In this document: positions 16,971-24,915 of the stretch, piece by piece
Position numbering within the stretch: position 1 is the first letter of the stretch
Layout of the letters: every line of letters begins with the position of its first letter
NCBI RefSeq assembly: GCF_001552075.1
Contig: NZ_BCQM01000001.1
Span: 682,001-746,000, forward strand
DNA length: 64,000 nt
Direction of reading: 5' to 3'
From: Arthrobacter luteolus NBRC 107841
Lineage (GTDB): Bacteria; Actinomycetota; Actinomycetes; Actinomycetales; Micrococcaceae
Translations under genes and position numbers: made by a program
Notes under the pieces: generated by a model
Told to the model about the DNA's origin: nothing
The model's input: the letters and a program-made list of their open reading frames with translations, nothing else
Database searches by the model: none

Positions 16971-18869
16971 CTAGGGACGGCCATTGCCGTTCCCGTGGCC
17001 GTTCCCGTTCCCGTGGCCGTTCCCGTTCCCGTGGCCGTTCCCGTTGCCGTTGCCGTTCCCGTTGCCGTTGCTGTTGCCGTTGCTGTTGCCGTTACTGCTC
17101 CCGCAATTGAAGCTGTCGGCGCTTTCCGGATCGCCCTTCTTGTACTGTGCGGTGAACGGGTACACGCAGAGCGGCCGGGAGCGGTCCGCCGACCAGCTGG
17201 CAGGGATCTCCGGGTTGACGCCGCCGGGGTTGCCTGCGCCGCGGGCCGTGGCATCCATACGGTCGGGTGCGTGTCCGCCTTCAACCCAGTTGACCAACGC
17301 CCCGAGTCCGTCGAACTGGTCCGTGGCTGGGCCGCCCCGGACATGGCCCATTCCCGGTACCTCGAAGTAGCGGACGAATTCGTCGGCCTTTTTCTTGTAG
17401 CGGCTGTCAACGGACCGGTACCAGGCCGCTGTGTCATCGGAGGAGAAGACTCCGTCCGCAGCGCCGTGGACCACGATCATCTTGGCTCCGCGGCCGCGGA
17501 GCGTATCAAGCTGCGTTGGGTTCGGCGGCGTCATAAAGGACATCGCGCTCTCGGTATACACCTCGTCTGCCGCGAAGATCTGCGGAGCCTGCGTGTCGAC
17601 GTCGTAATTCAGCGCGTAGCCCAGGGTGTCCTCCAGCATGCTGGCATTCTCCGGCGGGGCCGAGAAAATAAAGCCCACCGAGACCGGGTCCCGGTTGGCG
17701 TCTATCGAACTCGTGAACTTCCAGCTGGCCCAACCCGGCGAAACGATTCCCGGGTCCAGCGGAAACGAACTGTACAGTTCCTCTCCGGCACTGTTGCGGG
17801 CGCCGGCGAACACCGCCGCGATGACCTTCTTCTGCGCGGTGGTGAGGCATGTTCCGTCCCGTACCGGAGCGCAGGTGGGCACGTCCCGGGTGATGGAGAA
17901 AACGTCCTGGCAAGCGTCGATGTTCTGCACCATCCCATCCTTGAGCCGGTCCAGCCCGTCGCACCTGGCCAGAATTGCGTTGGCGACGAGCTGACGCTCC
18001 GCGGCCGGGAACGCGGTTTCAAGGTCGGCAGGTCCGGTCACCGGCAGGGCAGCGGCCACGCTTGCCCATTGCTGTGCACCCCACAGCTGAGCCACCGCTG
18101 CCTGCGGAAGATTGAAGCCGGGAGCGACGGCCAGGAATCCGTCGTACTCCTGCGCGTAGCGGGTGGAGGCAACCATTGCGTGGCGTCCGCCGTTCGAGCC
18201 GCCCGCGATGTAAGACCGGTCGGGTCCGCGGCCGTACGCTGCCGCAATCAGTTCCTTCGCCATCGGGGTCAGTGTTCCCACCGCCTGGTAGCCATAATCC
18301 AGACGCGCCTGAGGGTCGAGTCCAAACAACGGGTTCTGCGCTCCGCTGTGGCCCGCGTCCGAGCTCAGCACCGCGAACCCCATTTGCAGGCCGTTCTCCA
18401 GCTGGCCGCCCGTAATCGCACCGACCGCCGGGGCAACACGACCGTCGGTTCCGCCATTGGCCTGGTAGAGGTAGCGGCCGCTCCAGTCCGCCGGCAGGCG
18501 CATCTCGAACCCGATCGCGTATTTCTGCCCGTCGACAGGGCTGATGCGTTCGTTCATCTGCCCCTGGACCAAACAATGCTCACCCACAGGGGTGCCGGCG
18601 TTGGTCAGTTCGGCCGCGGGAACTATTTCCGCCCGTGCAATGGTGGTTGTCCCGTAGTCAAAGGACACCAGGCCGGCGCATTCTTCCAAGGTCCCCGGCT
18701 GCGCTGCTGACAGCTGCGGGATCTTTTTTGACGTCTCGGGCTGCGCCGCAGAAGCGGATACCAGCCCTGTTGTCAGCGTCAGAGCGGCGAGCGCCGCAGC
18801 GTAAACAAGGCGGCGCGGGTGTCTGCCGCCGTCGGGAGCCTGCGAAGCCCCGCTGAACCTGGTGATCAT
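16971..18869 (-). CDS. Secreted tannase/feruloyl esterase family hydrolase with Asn-Gly repeat tail
   Basis: About 632 residues. An N-terminal signal peptide (basic HPRR, hydrophobic core, cleavage near SASA-AQP, about residue 42) predicts export. The alpha/beta-hydrolase core has nucleophile Ser225 in AGGSNGGRH, Asp472 in VVHGAADGVFSSDD and His509 in PGMGHVRGG, plus the DGLDRLKDG calcium-site loop typical of the family (PF07519). Fungal tannases carry Cys beside Ser and His (GCS, GHC); here these are Gly and Val, so the catalytic-site disulfide is missing. The C-terminal ~40 residues are Asn-Gly/His-Gly repeats. Likely cleaves esters of gallic or hydroxycinnamic acids; the substrate is unknown. 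Start at 18869 chosen because GGAGGG lies 6 bases upstream. It sits inside the tad gene run. Confidence 0.8.
   Translation of the reverse strand: MITRFSGASQAPDGGRHPRRLVYAAALAALTLTTGLVSASAAQPETSKKIPQLSAAQPGTLEECAGLVSFDYGTTTIARAEIVPAAELTNAGTPVGEHCLVQGQMNERISPVDGQKYAIGFEMRLPADWSGRYLYQANGGTDGRVAPAVGAITGGQLENGLQMGFAVLSSDAGHSGAQNPLFGLDPQARLDYGYQAVGTLTPMAKELIAAAYGRGPDRSYIAGGSNGGRHAMVASTRYAQEYDGFLAVAPGFNLPQAAVAQLWGAQQWASVAAALPVTGPADLETAFPAAERQLVANAILARCDGLDRLKDGMVQNIDACQDVFSITRDVPTCAPVRDGTCLTTAQKKVIAAVFAGARNSAGEELYSSFPLDPGIVSPGWASWKFTSSIDANRDPVSVGFIFSAPPENASMLEDTLGYALNYDVDTQAPQIFAADEVYTESAMSFMTPPNPTQLDTLRGRGAKMIVVHGAADGVFSSDDTAAWYRSVDSRYKKKADEFVRYFEVPGMGHVRGGPATDQFDGLGALVNWVEGGHAPDRMDATARGAGNPGGVNPEIPASWSADRSRPLCVYPFTAQYKKGDPESADSFNCGSSNGNSNGNSNGNGNGNGNGNGHGNGNGHGNGNGHGNGNGRP
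16978..17092. repeat. Hexanucleotide repeat array encoding the tannase tail
   Basis: Imperfect 6-base units (GTTCCC, GTTGCC, GTGGCC, GTTGCT) on the plus strand, with an 18-base higher-order unit near the stop codon. It encodes alternating Gly and Asn/His/Ser. In-frame length changes would lengthen or shorten the tail without a frameshift. Confidence 0.8.
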
Positions 18870-19091
18870 GTCCATCCCTCCATTGGGTTTCGATGAGCAG
18901 CTTCATCCGCCACGGACACACCGGGCCAAGCCGCCCGGTGCCTCATTGCGCCGGTCGATGCCATCCTTGCCCAACGTAGGAGGCATTGTTGACATTGGCA
19001 ATAGTCCACTACCTCAAACGTTGTGAACGGGTCCTATCTGTTCAGCGGCCGCAGCAGAATGGTCCCGCGTCCCCAGCAGGGCCCAGGCCCG

Positions 19092-19709
19092 TCAGAAGGA
19101 GGGAAGCAACGCGAGCAGCAGCGGAACCACCGTCAGGCAGATAAATGCCGGAAGCGCGCATAGGCCAAGGGGCAGCACCAGATGGATGCCCAGTTCTGCT
19201 GCGCGGCGCTCAGCTTCCCTTGCCCGGCTGCGCCGGATCTGATCGGCTTGGGCATGCAGCACGGCGGCTGAGGGTGCACCGCTTGAGGCCGCGAAAGCCA
19301 GGGCCCGGCGGAGCACATCCGCAGCTGCATGCAGCTGTGGTTTCTCGTCGCCCGGCGCGGCGGGACTGCTGGCGAGAGCCAGTACCCAGGCCTCCTGCCA
19401 GTCCGAGCCAAGCTCCAGGGCAATGACCACACCGGCCAGTCTCCGGGCCAACCGCGGATCGGTTGATTCACTGAGGATACGCAGGGCGGTGGGCAGCGGC
19501 CGTCCGGATACCAGGATGGCCGCAACCAGGTCGAGCATCAGGGCGGGATCGCTGATCCCTCCGCCCTCACCGCCGGTGACCCCGCCCGGGGCAGCGGCTT
19601 CCACCTTGCCGCGGTCGGGGCTGCTGGGCTGCAGTGCCGGTTCCAGGCGTGGCCGGTACAGGGCCCAGACGGCTGCACCCAGCAGCAGAGCCACCGCCGC
19701 CCCGGTCAT
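19092..19709 (-). CDS. tadC: Tad secretion inner-membrane protein, TadC-like (type II secretion F domain)
   Basis: About 205 residues. A short N-terminal membrane segment (MTGAAVALLLGAAVWALYRP), a cytoplasmic GspF-type helical domain with LMLDLVAAILVSGRPLPTALRIL, and a C-terminal pair of hydrophobic segments (LVLPLGLCALPAFICLTVVPLLLALL), the layout of actinobacterial TadC proteins (Rv3657c-like). With TadB it forms the inner-membrane platform on which TadA acts. The start at 19709 leaves 10 bases after the TadB stop; the longer in-frame reading overlaps tadB and does not look like a membrane start. Downstream the tad run is broken by the tannase gene. Confidence 0.8.
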   Translation of the reverse strand: MTGAAVALLLGAAVWALYRPRLEPALQPSSPDRGKVEAAAPGGVTGGEGGGISDPALMLDLVAAILVSGRPLPTALRILSESTDPRLARRLAGVVIALELGSDWQEAWVLALASSPAAPGDEKPQLHAAADVLRRALAFAASSGAPSAAVLHAQADQIRRSRAREAERRAAELGIHLVLPLGLCALPAFICLTVVPLLLALLPSF

Positions 19710-19719
19710 GTTCCTGGTC

Positions 19720-20526
19720 TCACGCCGGTTCCGGTCCGGCCGCCCGGCGGACCAGAAGCCTGGTCCAGATCCGCGCGGCAAGGGCCAGGCCTGCGCCCGC
19801 CGCCGCCGCTCCCCACCCGACAGGTGTCTGGGCGAGCACGGTCAGGGGATCCGCGCCAAGCACATAGCCCATTCCCAAACCGGCGGCCGGCAGCCAGGTT
19901 AGGACCCGGATGGTCGCTTTCGGCCCGGACAGCGCCGTTGCCCTCGCCGCCCGGGCATCCAAGACGGATTCCAGACCATGGGCGTACCGCTCCAGGATCC
20001 CGGCGAGCGGGGCACCACTGCGTTCGGAGGAATGCACGCAGGCGGCGAGGTCGTTCCACACCATGGATTCAATGCTCCGGGCCGAGCGGGCTGCTGCCCG
20101 CAGCATGGGCACCGGACTGAGACCAAGCGCAGCCGCGCGTGCGGCAGACTCGAGGACCGCTGCTTCCTTTCCCCCGTCCAGAGTCCCCCGGCCCACCGGG
20201 CCCGCGCTTTCCCGGCTCAACCGGGCTGCGTCTGCCCACAGCTCGCCCGGGGCCCGGCCGGCTTTCAGCAGACCGGCCAGCTGATGCACCAGCAGCGGGA
20301 GCCGGTGCAGCTCCTCCTCCCGGCTCCCCGCCTTCAGCCGTGCGGCCTGCACCTGCCCCATCCGTGGGGAACCGCCAAATGACGCCTCCGGCCCCGGCGG
20401 ACCAGACTGGGAACCCGCCCCGGGGCCAGGGAGTGGTTGCAGGATCCTTAGCTGGTTCCGGCATCCGCCGAGAAGTACCAGCCAGGCGGCTGCGAGCAGC
20501 AGGGCTACCAGTCCCCCAGCCATCAC
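19720..20526 (-). CDS. tadB: Tad secretion inner-membrane protein, TadB-like (type II secretion F domain)
   Basis: A 268-residue protein with an N-terminal hydrophobic segment (VALLLAAAWLVLLGG), a Pro/Gly linker, and a GspF-like helical domain containing EELHRLPLLVHQLAGLLKAGRAPGELW and LAACVHSSERSGAPLAGILERYAHGLES. Two further membrane segments lie near the C-terminus. Its role is the inner-membrane platform of the Tad pilus machine. The start is GTG at 20526, 49 bases after the tadA stop; the first residues are MMAGGLVALL. The region ahead contains a short in-frame stop, so the start cannot be further upstream. Confidence 0.8.
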   Translation of the reverse strand: MMAGGLVALLLAAAWLVLLGGCRNQLRILQPLPGPGAGSQSGPPGPEASFGGSPRMGQVQAARLKAGSREEELHRLPLLVHQLAGLLKAGRAPGELWADAARLSRESAGPVGRGTLDGGKEAAVLESAARAAALGLSPVPMLRAAARSARSIESMVWNDLAACVHSSERSGAPLAGILERYAHGLESVLDARAARATALSGPKATIRVLTWLPAAGLGMGYVLGADPLTVLAQTPVGWGAAAAGAGLALAARIWTRLLVRRAAGPEPA

Positions 20527-20575
20527 GCCGGGTCCTGCCGGCAGCCCGGGGCAAGCCGGACCGGCCTGCCGTGCG

Positions 20576-21805
20576 TCATATGCTTCCTCCCCCGGCTCCG
20601 AGCCGCTCCTGCAGCTGTTCCCAGCCAGGGTGCCGGCTCATTCCCCGCGGCCCGCGGGTCAGCGCCGTCACTGCGGACAGTTCCCCGCCGTTCGAGGACA
20701 GGACGGCTATCTCCGCCACCCTGCGCCCGGCCGGGGAACGTTCCAGGTGCACGACGGCGTCAAGCGCTCCCGCCGCCTGCAGAGCCAAGGCCCGGCCGCT
20801 CATTCCCGCCAGGGCTCCCAGGGCTGCCAACCGCGCGGGAACGGTGGACGCGGAATTCGCGTGGATGGTTCCGCCTGCCCCGTCATGCCCGGTGTTCATC
20901 GCAGCAAGCAGTTCGCGCACTTCCGCACCCCGGCATTCCCCCACCACCAGCCGGTCCGGCCGCATGCGCATGGCCTGGCGCACCAGGTCTGCCAGATCCA
21001 CAGATCCGGCCCGCTCGATGTTGCTGTGCCGGGTCTGCAGGCCGACAACGTGGGGGTGCACGGGATCCAGTTCAGCGGCGTCTTCAATCAGGACCAGGCG
21101 TTCGGCCGGACCGCACAAGGAGAGAAGGGCGGAAAGGAGAGTCGTCTTGCCCGTGCCGGTGGCTCCGCTGATGAGGAAGTTCAGCCGTCCGGTGACCATT
21201 TTCCGAAGCACTTCTGCGAGGCCTTCCGTCAGCATGCCGCCGGCTTCGAGCTCTTCGAGCCGAAAGCTGCGCGGGGACCGCAGACGGATGGACAGCAGCG
21301 TCGCCCCGGTGGAAACCGGTGGAAGGACCGCATGCACGCGGTACCCGTTCAGCTGTACATCTGCGCAGGGACAGGAATCATCCAGCCGCCGCCCTCCGGC
21401 AGCGATCAGCCTGGTCGCCAAAGCCTGCACCTCCGAATCAGTGCTGAACCGGACATTGCTCCGTTCGAGGCCCTGCCCGCTGTCGGTCCATACCTGGTTG
21501 GGCCCGTTGACCAGGATGTCGGTTACCCCGGGCTGCAGAAGGGGCTGCAACGGGCCGAGTCCCTGCAGGTCGGCACGAACCCGGTCCACGGCCAGCCTGC
21601 CGCCTTCAGAGCCGAGCAGGCGGCCGCTGGAGAAAACGGCATCCGCGAGCGTGGCTCCGGTGACCGGAACTCCACCTGACAGGACTCCCGCCCGGATCTC
21701 CTCAATCAGGTCCCGTCCTTCGGGATCAGGGCTGTAGGTTCCGGCCGCACTGTAGGTTCCGGCCGTGCCGTGCCGGGCCTGTCTGCGGCTGCCGGGCTCT
21801 TTCAC
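20576..21805 (-). CDS. tadA: Tad pilus assembly ATPase TadA/CpaF
   Basis: A 409-residue secretion ATPase. An N-terminal domain with LGPLQPLLQPGVTDILVNGPNQVW is the CpaF/TadA signature; the Walker A loop GATGTGKTT is at residues 214-222, the Asp box EDAAELDP follows, Walker B is RLVVGECRG, and the His box NTGHDGAGGTIHANS comes next. It powers pilin assembly at the membrane. The start is GTG overlapping the Ssd stop (GTGA). The N-terminus has a small tandem duplication (GTYSAAGTYS). It matches the Rv3659c family. Confidence 0.92.
   Translation of the reverse strand: MKEPGSRRQARHGTAGTYSAAGTYSPDPEGRDLIEEIRAGVLSGGVPVTGATLADAVFSSGRLLGSEGGRLAVDRVRADLQGLGPLQPLLQPGVTDILVNGPNQVWTDSGQGLERSNVRFSTDSEVQALATRLIAAGGRRLDDSCPCADVQLNGYRVHAVLPPVSTGATLLSIRLRSPRSFRLEELEAGGMLTEGLAEVLRKMVTGRLNFLISGATGTGKTTLLSALLSLCGPAERLVLIEDAAELDPVHPHVVGLQTRHSNIERAGSVDLADLVRQAMRMRPDRLVVGECRGAEVRELLAAMNTGHDGAGGTIHANSASTVPARLAALGALAGMSGRALALQAAGALDAVVHLERSPAGRRVAEIAVLSSNGGELSAVTALTRGPRGMSRHPGWEQLQERLGAGGGSI
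21732..21765. repeat. 18-base tandem duplication in the 5' end of tadA
   Basis: CTGTAGGTTCCGGCCG occurs at 21732-21747 and again at 21750-21765. It doubles the peptide GTYS-AA near residue 20 of TadA and looks like a recent slippage event. Confidence 0.7.
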
Positions 21806-22938
21806 GGCATCCCCGGCAGCACGGGATCGATTTCCCGGAGGATCCGGACCAATGCGGAACGCAGCCTGCGCCGCCGCAGCTCCAGGAGCCTTCCGTTGTC
21901 AGAAGCCGGGCTGAGCGCACGCACCCACGGCACGTAACCGGCCAGCCGCAGGCCAACAACCTCCGAGACGCGGACTTCGTCCAGTCCCTCCCCCAGCGGA
22001 CCCCGGACAACGGCGAACGTTTCCGGGGGATCGGCACGGAGCGAGGCCCACCAGGACCGGGCGGCCAGCAGCAGCTGCGCACGGCCAGCCAGGACAGCGA
22101 GCACCACATCGCACTGGGCCAGCGCCGGCGACCGGGCAGCTGGACAGGACCCGAGGTCAAGGAACGTCAGATCAAATCCAGCCCGCGCGGCCTGCAGCAC
22201 AGAGGGGAGCACCTCGCGGTCAAGATCTGACGGCGGAGGCTCCCCCGCCGGGTGTGTCAGCAGGGAGAATCCGCCCGCTGCCGGCAGGGCGGAAACCAGC
22301 TGTGCGGGGTTCACCGTGCCCCTGACTTCGGCAAGATCCTTCCAGCGCAGACCCGTGGACGCACCCGCGCCCAGCCGGTGTTCCAAGCCGGCACCGGATG
22401 GATCCGCGTCCGCCAGCAGGACACTGCTCCCCCGGGCTGCCGCTTCCTGTGCAAGCAGGCAGGCCAAAGTCGATCCGCCCGATCCGCCGAAGGTGCCCGC
22501 CACACCGATAACAGAGCCGGTGGGCCCGTTCCTGCGGGCCAGGTACTCTGCCAGCCAGGTTCCGCCATCCGGAAGGACGACGACCCGGTCCACGGCGCAG
22601 CGTGCCGCGTGGATCCAGGGACGGTCGGACTCGAATCCGATACAGATGGTTTCGATGCCCCGCAGCGGCGCCAGCGAATGCCCGTCGCGGACCAGTCCAT
22701 CCGCGGCGATAAGCACGGTCCCGCACGAATGCCGCAGGGCACCGGCAAGGTCCTCCGCCAGAATCAGCTCCACGCCCGCCGCGACGGCTATCCGGGCGGC
22801 CTCATCCTGCAGCCGCTGTTCACCCGGCTTGACCAGTACGACGGCGGCTGTCCCCGGTTCGTCCCGCCCCCGGGGCACCTGTCCGGGAGAAGTGCCTCGC
22901 CGCTGCCGTTCCGGGAGCCAAAGCATGGTGTCAGTCAT
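21802..22938 (-). CDS. ssd: Septum site-determining/CpaE-like protein Ssd (TadZ-type)
   Basis: A 378-residue MinD/CpaE-like protein, first gene of the leftward tad run (Rv3660c family). The N-terminal ~130 residues are receiver-like; the P-loop region then reads GVAGTFGGSGGSTLACLLA, a deviant Walker A with no conserved lysines, followed by VLLADADPSGAGLEHRLG (Walker A' aspartates) and LTFLDLGS (Walker B). Family members in this 'helicase/secretion neighborhood CpaE-like' group share the GG-x-G-x-ST loop. A role in placing the Tad machine or linking it to division is inferred; mycobacterial Ssd affects septation. The start at 22938 (ATG ACT GAC ACC) is chosen because conservation begins there. 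Overlaps tadA by GTGA. Confidence 0.82.
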   Translation of the reverse strand: MTDTMLWLPERQRRGTSPGQVPRGRDEPGTAAVVLVKPGEQRLQDEAARIAVAAGVELILAEDLAGALRHSCGTVLIAADGLVRDGHSLAPLRGIETICIGFESDRPWIHAARCAVDRVVVLPDGGTWLAEYLARRNGPTGSVIGVAGTFGGSGGSTLACLLAQEAAARGSSVLLADADPSGAGLEHRLGAGASTGLRWKDLAEVRGTVNPAQLVSALPAAGGFSLLTHPAGEPPPSDLDREVLPSVLQAARAGFDLTFLDLGSCPAARSPALAQCDVVLAVLAGRAQLLLAARSWWASLRADPPETFAVVRGPLGEGLDEVRVSEVVGLRLAGYVPWVRALSPASDNGRLLELRRRRLRSALVRILREIDPVLPGMP

Positions 22939-23172
22939 GGGTTGAATCTGCCCGGTCCGGGACAATCCGCCAGCTGCGAGAGCAGGATCTGTGCAGCCGG
23001 ACGCGCGTTCAGCCGTTCGAGGCGCCCTTGTGGAGGAACAGTGCCGCGCCCCGCGTTCCCCCGCCCCGGATTCTCCCCCACCCGGGCCCGCCCACCGCCT
23101 AATGCGGACCACTCCTGTCCGCAGTCTTCGGCCACGGGCCCGGCCGTGTCCAAGGCCGCCCGCCGGACGGGC

Positions 23173-23178
23173 GAGAAT
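23173..23178 (+). promoter_or_regulatory. -10 hexamer of a likely leaderless promoter (polymerase gene)
   Basis: GAGAAT, then AAGGAG, then GTG at 23185. The AAGGAG touches the start codon with no spacing, so it cannot serve as a normal Shine-Dalgarno; leaderless initiation is more likely. Confidence 0.4.
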
Positions 23179-23184
23179 AAGGAG

Positions 23185-24915
23185 GTGTACATCCTCCTCG
23201 CCCCGGCGGCCCCGGCGGCCCCGGCAGCGCCGGCAGCAGCCCCGGGTTCCTGGGTCATGCAGCCGGCGGACGCCAGCGGCACACCTTCAGCACCCGCCGC
23301 CGTCGTCCCGGGCTCCGGCCTGGCGCAGGCGGTGGCCGCCGCGGAGGCGCAGCCGGTCCGCTGGGTCTGGCACCGCACCCGGGAAACCTATGGCTCCCTG
23401 CTGCAGGCGGGTATCAGCGTTGAGCGCAGCCATGATCTCAGCCTGGTGCGGGAAATCCTGCGCAACTCGGAGTTCGCTGCGGCCACCCCCTATATTGAGC
23501 GGCTCCGGGCCGAGGCCAGCGCACCGGAAGCCGATCCCGCTCCGCGGCAGCTCCTGCCGCTGCAGCCGTCCCCGGACCAGGGATCACTGTTCGAAGGCAT
23601 CGACGGATTCGATGCAGGCCCACGCCCAAAGCGCGCCGTCCCGGTGGAGGATCTCGGGGCCGAGCTGCGGGACCAGCTGGCCGCCGTCGCCGGTTCCCCG
23701 GAACGCCGCCGCCTGAGCCTGCTGCTCGCCGCTGAGTCGGCCGGCGGGCTGGTCGCCGCCGAGATGGAGCACGCCGGCATTCCCTGGCGCCGCGATCTGC
23801 ATGAGGCCATGCTCCAGGCGGAGCTGGGACCCCGCCCTCCGGAAGGCCAGCGCCCGGCAAAGCTGGATGCCCTGGCAGCTGAACTGCGCAAAAAACTCGG
23901 CAATCCCACTTTCAATCCCGATTCACCGCAGGAACTGCTCCGTGCCCTGCACCGGGCAGGCATCGAGGTCCGCACCACCCGGACCTGGGAACTGCAGGAG
24001 CACCACCACCCCGCGATCGAACCGCTGCTGCGCTACAAAAAACTCTCCCGGCTGCTCTCAGCCAACGGGTGGTCCTGGCTGGATGAGTGGGTGGACGGCG
24101 GACGGTTCCGTACCGAATATGTGGTGGGCGGCGTGGTGTCCGGCCGATGGTCCTCCCGAGGCGGTGGCGCGCTGCAGATCCCCAAGAACGTCCGCGATGC
24201 GGTCCGCGCGGATCCCGGGTACAAGCTCCTGGTCGCCGACGCAGCCCAGCTGGAGCCGCGGGTGCTGGCCGCCCTGGGCCAGGACAGCACGCTGGCCGCC
24301 GCGGCCCGCGGCAAGGACCTGTACCAGGGCATCGCTGACCAGGGTTTCAACGGGGACCGTTCGCTCGCGAAGATCGCGATGCTCGGCGCGATGTACGGTG
24401 CCACCAGCGGAGAGGCCGGCCGGTTGATGCCGGTCCTGACCAGGACGTATCCGCGGGCGATCGATGTCGTTGAACGCGCAGCACGCACGGGCGAGGCGGG
24501 GAAGACCGTCTCCACCCACCTCGGGCGCAGCACACCGCCGGAGTCCGAAGCCTGGTTCCGTTCCCAGCAATCCGCGTCCGCGGAGGAGCAGCGCCGGGCC
24601 GACAACCTGGCCCGGTCCCGGGGGCGGTTCACCCGGAACTTTGTGGTTCAGGGAACCGCGGCGGAATGGGCCACCTGCTGGCTGGCGGGGATACGACGCC
24701 GGCTGCGGGCAGCGTCGCGCACGTCGCCTGCGGGGCAGCTGGTGTTTTTCCTGCACGACGAAGTGATGCTGCACGTTCCCGGGGAGCGCGCAGAAGAGGC
24801 GGCCGTGATGGTGGAAGCTGCTGCGGCGGAGGCCACGGAGCTGCTCTTCGGCAAGATACCGCTGGAATTCCCGGTGGTCGCCACCGTGGTCGATTCCTAC
24901 GCCGAGGCGAAGTAG
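23185..24915 (+). CDS. Family A DNA polymerase-like protein (bifunctional 3'-5' exonuclease/DNA polymerase)
   Basis: About 576 residues, far shorter than PolA, with no 5' nuclease domain. The N-terminal ~180 residues form a degenerate 3'-5' exonuclease region beginning with an Ala/Pro-rich stretch. The polymerase half has motif A LLVADAAQLEPRVLAAL (canonical DYSQIELR changed to DAAQLEPR), a motif B-like RSLAKIAMLGAMYGATSG and motif C LHDEVMLHVP. Actinobacteria carry this second family A enzyme beside the tad locus. Biological role is unknown; translesion or repair synthesis is a guess. The start is GTG 23185; upstream in-frame sequence is unconserved. Divergent from ssd (246 bases apart), and its stop abuts the convergent Nudix gene. 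Confidence 0.85.
   Translation: MYILLAPAAPAAPAAPAAAPGSWVMQPADASGTPSAPAAVVPGSGLAQAVAAAEAQPVRWVWHRTRETYGSLLQAGISVERSHDLSLVREILRNSEFAAATPYIERLRAEASAPEADPAPRQLLPLQPSPDQGSLFEGIDGFDAGPRPKRAVPVEDLGAELRDQLAAVAGSPERRRLSLLLAAESAGGLVAAEMEHAGIPWRRDLHEAMLQAELGPRPPEGQRPAKLDALAAELRKKLGNPTFNPDSPQELLRALHRAGIEVRTTRTWELQEHHHPAIEPLLRYKKLSRLLSANGWSWLDEWVDGGRFRTEYVVGGVVSGRWSSRGGGALQIPKNVRDAVRADPGYKLLVADAAQLEPRVLAALGQDSTLAAAARGKDLYQGIADQGFNGDRSLAKIAMLGAMYGATSGEAGRLMPVLTRTYPRAIDVVERAARTGEAGKTVSTHLGRSTPPESEAWFRSQQSASAEEQRRADNLARSRGRFTRNFVVQGTAAEWATCWLAGIRRRLRAASRTSPAGQLVFFLHDEVMLHVPGERAEEAAVMVEAAAAEATELLFGKIPLEFPVVATVVDSYAEAK

Noticed and set aside
16978-17092. Possible CRISPR-like array
   Set aside because: Units are 6 bases with no spacers and lie inside a coding region; a coding microsatellite explains it.
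16764-18710. Long plus-strand reading frame opposite the tannase gene
   Set aside because: The N-terminal part is a Val-Pro repeat made by the hexanucleotide array; no conserved domain, while the opposite frame has a complete hydrolase.
22252-23184. Upstream extension of the polymerase reading frame
   Set aside because: It runs antisense through ssd and lacks conservation; GTG 23185 has the promoter-like context.
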